This document shows, one piece after another, positions 15,045-23,553 of a DNA stretch of 64,000 nt. The stretch covers positions 124,001-188,000 of the forward strand of contig NZ_SOZE01000004.1 in the NCBI RefSeq assembly GCF_004519315.1. Direction: 5' to 3'. This stretch comes from Mucilaginibacter psychrotolerans. GTDB taxonomy: Bacteria > Bacteroidota > Bacteroidia > Sphingobacteriales > Sphingobacteriaceae. The stretch's first letter is position 1; each line of letters begins with the position of its first letter. The translations under genes and the position numbers were made by a program. The notes beneath the pieces were generated by a model. It searched no databases, was not told where the DNA came from, and saw only the letters and a program-made list of their open reading frames with translations.

Positions 15045-17456
15045 ATGCTGAAAACAAACCTCAAAATAGCCTGGCGGAGTATATGGAAACATAAGGCTTA
15101 TTCGCTTATCAATATCATCGGGTTAACTACCGGGCTTACGGCCTGTTTAATTGTTGCCGCTGTTGTGATAGACGAGCTATCGTACGACAAGCAATGGGCA
15201 AAAGCAGATGATATTTATCGCGTAATATCGCTTAATACGAGCGTAAAAGGCGAGGAGCGGATGGCCGTTACCTTTTCGGGTTTGGGCCCATCGCTAAAAA
15301 AAGATTTTCCGGAAGTGTCAGATTACTGCCGCATTTCTGTTTATAAAGACAGGATACGACTGGGTGAAGCTAGAGAAGGGGTGAAGTTAGAAAGCATACA
15401 TGCCGAACCAACTCTTTGGAACGTGCTTGATTTTAATGTAATACAGGGCAACCCCCAAAAGTTTGTAAAAGGTTACACTAACCTGATCATCACAAAGAAA
15501 ATACAGCAGCAATATTTCCCCAATCAAAGCCCTGTAGGCAAAGTTGTTTATACCGTACCCGATTATGGCGAAAAAAAGGCCTGCATTATTACCGGCGTGG
15601 TGGATCAGTTGCCTCAAAACACGCACTTACGGGCCGATATTATTACCCTTAGTGAGTTCCCTACAGGTTATAATGAAATGCCAAAACCCAACGGTGTTTT
15701 TACATTCACGCCACAATACATCTTGTTGAAACATGGTACATCGGTTGCCGCATTTAATGCCAAGGTAAATAATTGGTACAAAGCAGCAGTGGTGCCTAAA
15801 AAAGCCGATTACCTGTTCCAATTTCAGCCAATGAAGGATGTTTACCTAAAGTCGGATTTTGGTGGCGGGCAAACTGTGCAGGGCAGCATGCAAAACGTTT
15901 ATATTTTTAGTGCGGTCGCCGTTTTTCTGCTACTTATCGCTTGCATTAACTTCGTAAACCTTACCATATCCAGAGTGTTTACCCGCGCAAAGGAAACAGG
16001 CGTGCGCAAAGTGCTTGGTGCAGGTACCGGCCAACTGATGATGCGCTTTCTCTCCGAATCTGTATTGTTTTTCCTGATGTCGTTTGCGCTGGCCATTGTG
16101 CTTTATCAATTCTTAATAAAACCGGTTGAAAGCTATTTAGGCCATTCTTTAACGGTAAGCTTGTATAACTCGGCATTCCTGCTGGCAACAGTTATCATTG
16201 TTTTGGTGGTGAGCATTGGCACAGGTCTGTACCCGGCCTGGTATTTATCGCGCCCGCAGCCCAGCGTAATATTAAGGGGCAAGTCATCCGGGCATATCCA
16301 GCTCAATTTCCTGAAGAAGGCATTGGTTGTGGGGCAATTTGCTATATCGGTTGCTATTATACTGGTCACCATAATTGTGCATAACCAGCTCGATTTTATG
16401 GGTACAAAGGATTTGGGTTTCGATAAAAGCAACCTCATTAATATCGCTTATACCGACTGGGGCAAAACCGGACAGGTGTTTAAACAAGGGGTGAAGCAAT
16501 TACCCGGTGTTAAAAATGCAAGTATCACCAATTGGTACCCAACAGCCGGGGCCGGTAACATGTCAACAACCATTGAGTTAAAGGGCGAGAAGGTGAACGT
16601 ATTTTTTATACAGGCGGATGCGGATTTGGGCGACGTGCTAAAATTAAAGCTTAGTTCGGGCCGGTTGCTTGATGCGAATACACCTACCGACGTTATGGAT
16701 GCAGATTCTGTGATGGGCGGAACCAGTAAACAAACCAAAGATAAAGCGGCGGTGCAGCCATTAATCATCACATCTTATACGGCGGCTTTGCTTAACGCCA
16801 AATTGAATGCCCCCGTAAGTTTTAAAGGTATGCCGGTGGGTGTTGTAAAGGATTTTTATAGCGAATCGTTACGCACCAAAATAAAACCAACGTTAATTAT
16901 GGGATTAAGTAACCCCAGTTATGGCTACATGCTGGTAAGGGTTATCCCCGGTACCGAAAAACAGGTACTCACTGCTATGAACAAACTTTACAAACAGCTT
17001 TATCCCGACAAACCATTCGACTATAGCTGGGTGAGCGACCAGGTAGACGAGCAATACAAAGCCGAGTTTAAACTACAGCAGTTATTTTCTTGCTTTAGCG
17101 TCCTCATCATATTCCTGGCATGCCTTGGTCTTTTCGGCCTGGTGAGTTTTACGGTAGAGCAACGCATAAAAGAGATTGGGATACGCAAGGTGCTGGGCGC
17201 AGGGGTGAGCAGCATTGTTACCCTGATAGCTAAAGATTACCTGTGGCTCATCATAGTAGCTGTGATAATTGCTTCGCCGCTGGCCTGGTACGCTATGAAT
17301 AAATGGCTGCAGGACTTTGCCTATCACATCACCATACAATGGTGGGTGTTTGCTTTAGCCGGCGGCTCGGCAGCACTCATTGCATTCTTAACTATTAGTA
17401 TGCAGTCGATAAAAGCAGCGCTGGTAAACCCGGTAAAGAGCCTGAAGAGCGAGTGA
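15045..17456 (+). CDS. MacB/FtsX-family ABC transporter permease 2
   Basis: An 803-residue paralog of the neighbouring permeases with the same order: N-terminal helix ('LKTNLKIAWRSIWKHKAYSLINIIGLTTG'), MacB periplasmic domain, FtsX domain at about 285-430 ('NFVNLTISRVFTRAKETGVRKVLGAGTGQL'), second periplasmic domain, and a C-terminal FtsX domain with 'VSFTVEQRIKEIGIRKVLGAGVSSI'. It lies 112 bases after permease 1 with no terminator seen between them. Substrate is unknown. Family members export lipoproteins, peptides, or antimicrobials, or act in cell-envelope stress. Confidence 0.93.
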   Translation: MLKTNLKIAWRSIWKHKAYSLINIIGLTTGLTACLIVAAVVIDELSYDKQWAKADDIYRVISLNTSVKGEERMAVTFSGLGPSLKKDFPEVSDYCRISVYKDRIRLGEAREGVKLESIHAEPTLWNVLDFNVIQGNPQKFVKGYTNLIITKKIQQQYFPNQSPVGKVVYTVPDYGEKKACIITGVVDQLPQNTHLRADIITLSEFPTGYNEMPKPNGVFTFTPQYILLKHGTSVAAFNAKVNNWYKAAVVPKKADYLFQFQPMKDVYLKSDFGGGQTVQGSMQNVYIFSAVAVFLLLIACINFVNLTISRVFTRAKETGVRKVLGAGTGQLMMRFLSESVLFFLMSFALAIVLYQFLIKPVESYLGHSLTVSLYNSAFLLATVIIVLVVSIGTGLYPAWYLSRPQPSVILRGKSSGHIQLNFLKKALVVGQFAISVAIILVTIIVHNQLDFMGTKDLGFDKSNLINIAYTDWGKTGQVFKQGVKQLPGVKNASITNWYPTAGAGNMSTTIELKGEKVNVFFIQADADLGDVLKLKLSSGRLLDANTPTDVMDADSVMGGTSKQTKDKAAVQPLIITSYTAALLNAKLNAPVSFKGMPVGVVKDFYSESLRTKIKPTLIMGLSNPSYGYMLVRVIPGTEKQVLTAMNKLYKQLYPDKPFDYSWVSDQVDEQYKAEFKLQQLFSCFSVLIIFLACLGLFGLVSFTVEQRIKEIGIRKVLGAGVSSIVTLIAKDYLWLIIVAVIIASPLAWYAMNKWLQDFAYHITIQWWVFALAGGSAALIAFLTISMQSIKAALVNPVKSLKSE

Positions 17457-17457
17457 T

Positions 17458-17492
17458 AGATGTGCAGATATGCAAATTATAGATGTGCAGAT
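17458..17492 (+). repeat. GATGTGCAGAT-word intergenic repeat, copy 2
   Basis: Very similar to 14938-14972 and in the same position relative to the upstream permease stop codon. Confidence 0.5.
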
Positions 17493-17634
17493 TATCGAAA
17501 ATCGGTGGAATCGAAGAAGACAAAAATAATCAATGTGAAATTGGTGATAATCAGTGGAATCATTTTAAAATCGGTGTAACGGAGAAGCCCTCTTGAGCAC
17601 TAAAAAGCTAAATATCGCGAAAAATCAAAAAATT

Positions 17635-20040
17635 ATGATAAAGAATTACTTAAAAACAGCGTGGCGCAACTTGTTGCAAAACAAAGCCACATCATTCATT
17701 AGCGTAGCTGGGCTGGCAGTAGGCATATGCTGCTTTTTGCTGTTAGCTACTTATTTGATAAACGAACTGCGGTACGATCGCTTTCATAAGAAAGCAGATA
17801 GTATCGTACGCATTATCCAAAATCATAAATCGCCAAACCTGGCCGAGGTAAATAGCGTAGCGGTAACGCCAACTGCGCCGGTGCCGGTTTTTAAACAGCA
17901 AATAGCTGAGGTTGCTGATGGTGTGCGTATAGTCGATTATTCGGATATGCGCCCTGCTGTTGTGCAATATGGCGATAAGCTTTTCAAAGAGAAGCACGTG
18001 CTGATGGCCGACGAATCGTTCTTCAAGCTATTCGATTTTAAATTTATAGCAGGCGATGCCAGGAACGCGTTCGGCAATTCATCTTCTATCGTAATCACTG
18101 CCTCTACAGCAAAAAAGTATTTCGGTGCTGATGATCCTATCGGCAAGATACTTAAGGTAGATCAAACCAATAACATGATGGTTACCGGCGTGGTAGAAGA
18201 CGTGCCCGAATATTCGCAGTTAAAATTCGACATGATTGGCAGTTATGCCATGATGCCGCGGTCGCTTACCCGCCAATGGGACTCTGCCAATGATTACTCG
18301 TACCTGTTACTGAAACCGGGCGCGGACAGGGCATCGGCAGAGAAAAAGATAAATACTTACCTGGATAACCTGTTCAAGGGTAACGTTGCCGCAGGCGAAA
18401 AAATATGGTACACGCTTGAGCCGTTGACTTCGGTTCACCTGTATTCTACCGCAGGGGGCTTAGAGCCGGGGGGTAATATCAAATACATTTATATCCTTGG
18501 TGTTGTCGCCGTCATCCTGTTAGTGTTGGCTTGCGTTAACTTCCTTAACCTGGTAACCGCGCGCTCGGCCGAACGCTCTAAAGAAATAGGCGTGCGCAAA
18601 GTAATGGGCGCGCAACGCAAGCAATTGTTCTTCCAGTTTATTACCGAAGCCGGTATTATCACGCTGGTATCGTTATTGGCTGGCGTTGCTTTTGCAAGCC
18701 TCTCTTTCCCATCGTTCAGCAATTTCAGCGGGCAATCGCTCAGTTTCGATACCTGGAATCTGGACTGGCTGGTGGCGGCAGTTGTTGGATTATTCTTCAT
18801 CGTTACTTTACTGGCGGGTACATATCCAAGTTTGTATCTATCGGCTTTTAAGCCTGTTGTGATACTCAAAACAAAATCTACCGGCGCAGCGGGGGGGAAC
18901 ACCCTGCGCAAATCGCTGGTGGTATTCCAATTCGTGGTATCGGTTTTCTTTATCATCAGCACATTGATTGCGGGCAACCAGTTAAGGTACATGCAAAACC
19001 TAAATACGGGGATGGACCGCTCACAAGTGATGGTGCTGGATATCGGCGGTATGCCTTACAATAAACTGGAACCCTTTAAGAACGCCATAGCGCAGCAGCC
19101 GGGCATTACGGGCGCAACTGCGTCCTACAATTCGCCGGTTAACGTAACGGGGGGATACTCTATCAATAGTGCCGACGGTAAATCATCGGATTTTAACCTC
19201 CCGGTAACTGCTACGCCTGTGGAGCGCAGCTTTATTAAAACCATGGGGATGACCCTGGTTGCCGGCCGCGACCTTGATTTGGGCGACGAGCAGCAGGTAC
19301 AAAAAGACAGCCTGCGCCAATACAGCTTTATACTAAACGAAACTGCCGTGGCCGCCATGGGCTGGAAACCGGCGCAAGCCATAGGCAAGCGTATGGGCTT
19401 AAACGGTCGCCTGGGCACCATAAAAGCTGTGGCTAAAGACTTTAATTTCACCTCGCTACATAGCAAAATAGAGCCTTTAGTAGTATTTCCCGAGTATGAT
19501 TGGTTCGGTAAGCTATTGGTGAAAACCGAAGGTAAAAACACCGCAAGCACTATTGCATCAGTAGAAACGCAGTGGCATAAATTTTACCCGGATGCACCTT
19601 TCGAGTACCACTTTTTGGATCAGGAATTTGAAGGCATGTACAAAACTGACCAGCGCACAGGCGCTATCCTCAAAGCCTTCACCCTGGTTACGGTATTCAT
19701 ATCATGCCTGGGCCTTTTTGGTTTGGCGGTGTTTAGCACGCGGCAAAGGGTAAAAGAGATTGGCATACGTAAGGTATTGGGTGCCAATGTAATGAGTATA
19801 GTGGGCCTTATCTCTTCGGATTTCCTGAAGCTGGTATTGATAGCCGTGGTGATATCCTCGCCATTAGCATGGTATGCTATGAGTGAATGGCTGCAGGATT
19901 TTGCCTTTCGCATAGAAATATCCTGGTGGGTGTTTGCATTGGCAGGAGGGATGGCCATAGTCATCGCCTTTATTACGGTGGGATACCAATCGGTAAAAGC
20001 TGCTTTAAGCAACCCAGTGAAGAGCTTGCGGTCGGAATAG
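17635..20040 (+). CDS. MacB/FtsX-family ABC transporter permease 3
   Basis: The third tandem paralog, 801 residues. The ATG at 17635 is preferred to a TTG at 17593 because it puts 'MIKNYLKTAWRNLLQNKATSF' at the terminus, matching the other two copies. The FtsX segments are 'NFLNLVTARSAERSKEIGVRKVMGAQRKQL' and 'AVFSTRQRVKEIGIRKVLGANVMSI', and the tail is 'NPVKSLRSE'. It closes the permease run and is followed by a large hairpin region, then the promoter of the ATPase-TolC operon. Confidence 0.93.
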   Translation: MIKNYLKTAWRNLLQNKATSFISVAGLAVGICCFLLLATYLINELRYDRFHKKADSIVRIIQNHKSPNLAEVNSVAVTPTAPVPVFKQQIAEVADGVRIVDYSDMRPAVVQYGDKLFKEKHVLMADESFFKLFDFKFIAGDARNAFGNSSSIVITASTAKKYFGADDPIGKILKVDQTNNMMVTGVVEDVPEYSQLKFDMIGSYAMMPRSLTRQWDSANDYSYLLLKPGADRASAEKKINTYLDNLFKGNVAAGEKIWYTLEPLTSVHLYSTAGGLEPGGNIKYIYILGVVAVILLVLACVNFLNLVTARSAERSKEIGVRKVMGAQRKQLFFQFITEAGIITLVSLLAGVAFASLSFPSFSNFSGQSLSFDTWNLDWLVAAVVGLFFIVTLLAGTYPSLYLSAFKPVVILKTKSTGAAGGNTLRKSLVVFQFVVSVFFIISTLIAGNQLRYMQNLNTGMDRSQVMVLDIGGMPYNKLEPFKNAIAQQPGITGATASYNSPVNVTGGYSINSADGKSSDFNLPVTATPVERSFIKTMGMTLVAGRDLDLGDEQQVQKDSLRQYSFILNETAVAAMGWKPAQAIGKRMGLNGRLGTIKAVAKDFNFTSLHSKIEPLVVFPEYDWFGKLLVKTEGKNTASTIASVETQWHKFYPDAPFEYHFLDQEFEGMYKTDQRTGAILKAFTLVTVFISCLGLFGLAVFSTRQRVKEIGIRKVLGANVMSIVGLISSDFLKLVLIAVVISSPLAWYAMSEWLQDFAFRIEISWWVFALAGGMAIVIAFITVGYQSVKAALSNPVKSLRSE

Positions 20041-20172
20041 AAGCAAGACGACAAGAATCAAGAGCCAAGAATCAATAGGCAAAACAAGAGCCGGGATGTT
20101 ATTCGTCTCGGCTCTTGGCCGTTTCAGGTGAGTAATCAAGAAGGCCGTCTTGATTGCTGTTGTCTTGCTTCT
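20039..20172. repeat. Nested inverted repeats after the permease operon
   Basis: Outer arms 20039-20063 and 20148-20172 are reverse complements at 22 of 25 positions. Inner arms AGAGCCGGGATG (20087-20098) and CGTCTCGGCTCT (20104-20115) pair fully, counting two wobbles. The words are of the CAAGAATCAAGA type found in other spacers here. There is no T-run, so termination would have to be factor-dependent. It fills most of the 343-base spacer 20041-20383, and the rest is the promoter module below. Confidence 0.55.
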
Positions 20173-20205
20173 TGTTTCTAACGGTCTTGTTTCTGTTCCA
20201 AAGAC

Positions 20206-20328
20206 TGTATCATTACCGAACGCACGCTGTACATAAGCGTACAGTATTACGATTGAAAATTAAATATAATGTACTGATAATCAATATATTATGACTTTGG
20301 TATATTATTGATACTTCAATGCCAAAAT
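20206..20328 (+). promoter_or_regulatory. Shared promoter/upstream-site module, copy 2 (before ATPase-TolC operon)
   Basis: Blocks TGTATCATTACCGAAC (20206-20221), the dyad CTGTACATAAGCGTACAG (20227-20244), ATAATCAAT (20277-20285), TTGGTATA (20297-20304) and GCCAAAAT (20321-20328) match those at 12374-12498. Distances to TTGGTATA are 91, 70, 20 and 24 bases here against 92, 71, 20 and 25 there. Within the dyad, CTGTAC and GTACAG are exact reverse complements. The ATPase ATG is at 20384. Confidence 0.65.
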
Positions 20329-20383
20329 GAAATCAAGAAATTGCAACCAGTAAACAATTATCCATTAATCTTAACCAGTTAAA

Positions 20384-21061
20384 ATGTTATCACTACAGCA
20401 TATTTCAAAGTATTACCAGGTTGGCGGCAACAAAAATTATGTGATCAACGATATCAGCCTCGATGTTGATGAAGGCGAGTTCGTATCTATCATGGGCCCA
20501 TCGGGTTCGGGTAAATCTACCTTGCTCAATATCATAGGCATGTTAGATGAACCATCTACAGGGTTCCATTACTTCGTAGATCAGCCTGTTCATCAGATGA
20601 AGGAAAAACAACGCTCGGCTTTGTACAAACAATACATCGGCTTCGTTTTTCAGGCTTACCACTTAATAGATGAGCTTACCGTTTACGAAAACATCGAAAC
20701 CCCGCTGATATACCAGGACGTGAAAAGCAGCGAACGCAAAGCTATGGTAGCCGATATGCTCGATCGTTTCAACATCGTTGGCAAAAAAGACCTATTCCCG
20801 GCGCAACTATCGGGCGGGCAGCAGCAATTGGTGGGTATTGCCCGCGCGTTGATAGCCAAACCCAAACTGCTTTTGGCCGATGAGCCAACCGGTAACCTCA
20901 ACAGTAAACAAGGCGAAGAGATTATGGAGTTGTTCCGTAAGCTGAACAAAGAAGACGGCGTTACAATTATCCAGGTAACGCACTCCGAAAAAAATGCGGA
21001 ATATGGTTCGCGCATTATTAACCTGCTGGATGGAAGGGTAGAATCTTCAAAAAAATTCTGA
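20384..21061 (+). CDS. MacB/LolD-type ABC transporter ATPase
   Basis: A 225-residue nucleotide-binding subunit with Walker A GPSGSGKST (38-46), Q-loop Gln90, signature LSGGQ (142-146), Walker B LLLADE (162-167) and switch His200. 'DEPTGNLNSKQGEEIMELF' is typical of the MacB/FtsE/LolD class that energises FtsX-fold permeases. The residue after the signature run is Leu (LSGGQQQL) where this class usually has Arg. It is likely the motor for one or more of the three upstream permeases. It is 13 bases from the TolC-like gene. Confidence 0.94.
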   Translation: MLSLQHISKYYQVGGNKNYVINDISLDVDEGEFVSIMGPSGSGKSTLLNIIGMLDEPSTGFHYFVDQPVHQMKEKQRSALYKQYIGFVFQAYHLIDELTVYENIETPLIYQDVKSSERKAMVADMLDRFNIVGKKDLFPAQLSGGQQQLVGIARALIAKPKLLLADEPTGNLNSKQGEEIMELFRKLNKEDGVTIIQVTHSEKNAEYGSRIINLLDGRVESSKKF

Positions 21062-21074
21062 ACTACAACACAAA

Positions 21075-22415
21075 ATGCGATACTTTAAATACCTACTTTT
21101 TAGTCTTTCCCTACTAATCCCGGCGCTGGCGCACAGCCAGGTGGCCGATACAACGCTTACCCTGCAGCAATGCATCGATATAGCTATCAAGAACAACCTC
21201 GATGTGAAGAAGAGCGAGCTGGCGCTGGCGACTGCGCAGGTAAATTCAAACCAGGCCAAGGAATTTATGCTACCGACTATCAGTGGCCAGGTAGACCACA
21301 GCATAAACAACGGTCGCGGTATCGACCCGTCAACCAATACCTATGTAAAGCAGTCGTTCAAATCGGGTAATTACAGCCTCAGCGGCGACTTAACCGTGTT
21401 CAGCGGCTTGCAGAACCTTAACAACATCAAGCAAACTTCATTGGCTTACCAGGCCGGCAAAATGGATCTGCAACAGGCAAAGGACCAGATAACCATCAAT
21501 GTTATCACCGCCTATTTATTGGTGCTGAACAATACTGAACTGTTCAACCAGGTGAAAAACCAGCTGGATGTTTCTAAAAAACAAGTGGAACGTTTAGAGA
21601 TACTGGAGAAGGAGGGAGCCAATAAGCTCCCGTCGGATCTGTATGACCTTAAAGGCACCTTCGGCGATAATCAATTGAACGTGGTAACTACAAACGCCAC
21701 CCTAAAAACATCTAAGCTAAACCTGCTGCAGATACTCAATATCCCATATCGGGAAAACATATCCTTGCAGCCTATCAACGCCGACGATTTGGCGAAACAA
21801 ACCACAAACTCTGCCGACCAGGTGTATGACATCGCGCTAAATCAGCTGGCTTACATCAAAGCGGCTATTTTAAGGCGCCAAAGTGCCGAGAAAGGCGTTA
21901 GCGTTGCAAAAGGTTCGTTGTTCCCAACGGTGTCTTTGTATAGTGGTATATCTACCAACTACTCCAGCGCGGCGCAGCTTAACGGGCAAACCATAGGGTA
22001 TTATGATCAGTTTAAAAACAACTACGGTACGCAGTTTGGCGTAAGCTTACGGATGCCTATCCTTAACTACATGCAAAATCGCAACAAAGTGGCCCTGGCC
22101 AAAATACAGTTGCAGAACAATATCTATGTGGAGCAAACCACCAAGGTACAGCTGAAGCAGAATGTAGAGCAGGCTTACCTCAACATGACTTCGGCCTATG
22201 ATAAGTACAATGTGCTTACCGACCAGGTGAAAGCTTACACCGAATCGTTTCGCACGGCGGAAATCAGGTTCAACGCAGGCGTGCTTACCTCGGTAGATTT
22301 CGTGGTGGCCAAAAACAACCTCGACAGGGCAAAAATAAACCTCATCAACGCCCGCTACGAAGTTTACATTTATAACAAAATTTTAGATTATTACCAGGGT
22401 AAATTATCATTATAA
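21075..22415 (+). CDS. TolC-like outer-membrane efflux protein
   Basis: A 446-residue outer membrane factor. The signal peptide is at residues 1-22 ('FKYLLFSLSLLIPALAHSQ'). The mature part opens with 'LTLQQCIDIAIKNNLDVKKSELALATAQVN', the typical TolC-family first helix, and a matching second repeat begins near 270 ('AILRRQSAEKGVSVAKGSLFPTVSL'). Long amphipathic helices fit the periplasmic tunnel. It forms an operon with the ATPase. No membrane-fusion (HlyD/MacA) gene is present in the cluster, so the adaptor must be elsewhere or absent. Confidence 0.94.
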   Translation: MRYFKYLLFSLSLLIPALAHSQVADTTLTLQQCIDIAIKNNLDVKKSELALATAQVNSNQAKEFMLPTISGQVDHSINNGRGIDPSTNTYVKQSFKSGNYSLSGDLTVFSGLQNLNNIKQTSLAYQAGKMDLQQAKDQITINVITAYLLVLNNTELFNQVKNQLDVSKKQVERLEILEKEGANKLPSDLYDLKGTFGDNQLNVVTTNATLKTSKLNLLQILNIPYRENISLQPINADDLAKQTTNSADQVYDIALNQLAYIKAAILRRQSAEKGVSVAKGSLFPTVSLYSGISTNYSSAAQLNGQTIGYYDQFKNNYGTQFGVSLRMPILNYMQNRNKVALAKIQLQNNIYVEQTTKVQLKQNVEQAYLNMTSAYDKYNVLTDQVKAYTESFRTAEIRFNAGVLTSVDFVVAKNNLDRAKINLINARYEVYIYNKILDYYQGKLSL

Positions 22416-22592
22416 TAAAATTTGCATTGTAATATCAAATTATATTACATTTATCGCAGAATTGACCCGGTACCCGGTACACCATTTTCAACGGCGTACC
22501 GGGTATTTCCAACTCCTCCTTTTCCGCTTTTTACTGGCAACTGTTAAACACAAAAGCTATATTGCGATGTTAAACACTAAAACCGCAGTTAA

Positions 22593-23192
22593 ATGAAAAA
22601 GTTAATACTTACATTATCCATCGTGTCGTTATTTGCATTTAAGAGTCAGGCACAGCTTTTACCAAAATTCCAGTTTGGTATTAAAGCCGGTGCTAACCTT
22701 ACCAGCTTATCGGGCAGCAGCTCGTTAAGCAGCGATAACCGCGCGGGTTACCTCGGCGGCTTCTTTGCCCGTTTCGGTGCCCTGGGGTTCAACTTTCAGC
22801 CCGAGCTTTACCTTACCAGTAAGAATGTGGATATTAACACAAGTAACAACGCATCAACTAAAGCAAAGTTCACCAGTGTAGATGTTCCTTTGCTTTTTGG
22901 CGGTAAAGTTGGCGCTTTAGGGTTTGGCGGTCGTTTTTATACCGGTCCGCTGTTGTCCTTTGCCATCAATAAAGACAAGAATTTTTTTAACGCTGCCGGT
23001 CAGGCAGTTAAGTTCGACTACAAGGATTCTAACTTTGCCTGGACGGTAGGTGCCGGGGTAGACATCCAAAAAATATCGATAGATCTGCGCTATGAAGCTG
23101 GTTTAAGCAAACAAACGTACATTGATGGCTCTACTAATATAAAAACACGCGTAAGCCTGTTTAATTTAAGCCTGGGCTACAGCTTTTTGTAA
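22593..23192 (+). CDS. PorT-like outer-membrane beta-barrel protein
   Basis: A 199-residue protein with a signal peptide (1-20, ending 'SQA'). A series of alternating strands follows ('QFGIKAGANLTSL', 'GYLGGFFARFG', 'FNFQPELYLTSK', 'VDVPLLFGGKVG'), ending in 'FNLSLGYSFL' with the C-terminal aromatic usual for barrels. It fits the 'outer membrane protein beta-barrel' (PorT-like) group common in Bacteroidota, whose individual roles are mostly unknown. It stands alone between the efflux operon and the cellulase gene. Confidence 0.85.
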   Translation: MKKLILTLSIVSLFAFKSQAQLLPKFQFGIKAGANLTSLSGSSSLSSDNRAGYLGGFFARFGALGFNFQPELYLTSKNVDINTSNNASTKAKFTSVDVPLLFGGKVGALGFGGRFYTGPLLSFAINKDKNFFNAAGQAVKFDYKDSNFAWTVGAGVDIQKISIDLRYEAGLSKQTYIDGSTNIKTRVSLFNLSLGYSFL

Positions 23193-23553
23193 ATCTCACC
23201 GATATTATATGGGCCTGTGCATAATTTGTACGGGCCTTTTTCGTGGGATACTCCTTGCGAGTTCGAAACTTTCTAACTCATTACTTGTCGCTCGCATATT
23301 GACTCACCCCGACGGCCCGCATGCGCGGGCGTCGACCCTCTCTAACTTCGTTAAAGAGGGTATGGAAAAAAAAGCAGCTTCACCCTCTTTGCGAAACAAA
23401 GACCGGACCTGCCTGTCGGCAGACAGGTGAGTCCACTCGCGACGCAGTTACCCGATGTTTCGAACACTCCTCCCCAAAAAACAGCCCGATTAGTTAATAA
23501 AGTATTATAATCCATTATCTGCGGGCGTTACCTTTATAAAAACACATTGCAGT
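23193..23553. repeat. Cluster of short palindromes in the spacer before GH9
   Basis: Within 361 bases without a gene there are three compact hairpins. They are GCCCGC-ATGC-GCGGGC (23315-23330), ACCCTCT...AGAGGGT (23335-23361) and CCTGTC-GGCA-GACAGG (23412-23427). The last one also occurs in its opposite orientation inside a coding sequence at 43662-43677. Such palindrome clusters look like REP-type debris. The GH9 promoter should be in the last 80 bases, where TACCTTTA resembles a -7 element. Confidence 0.55.
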
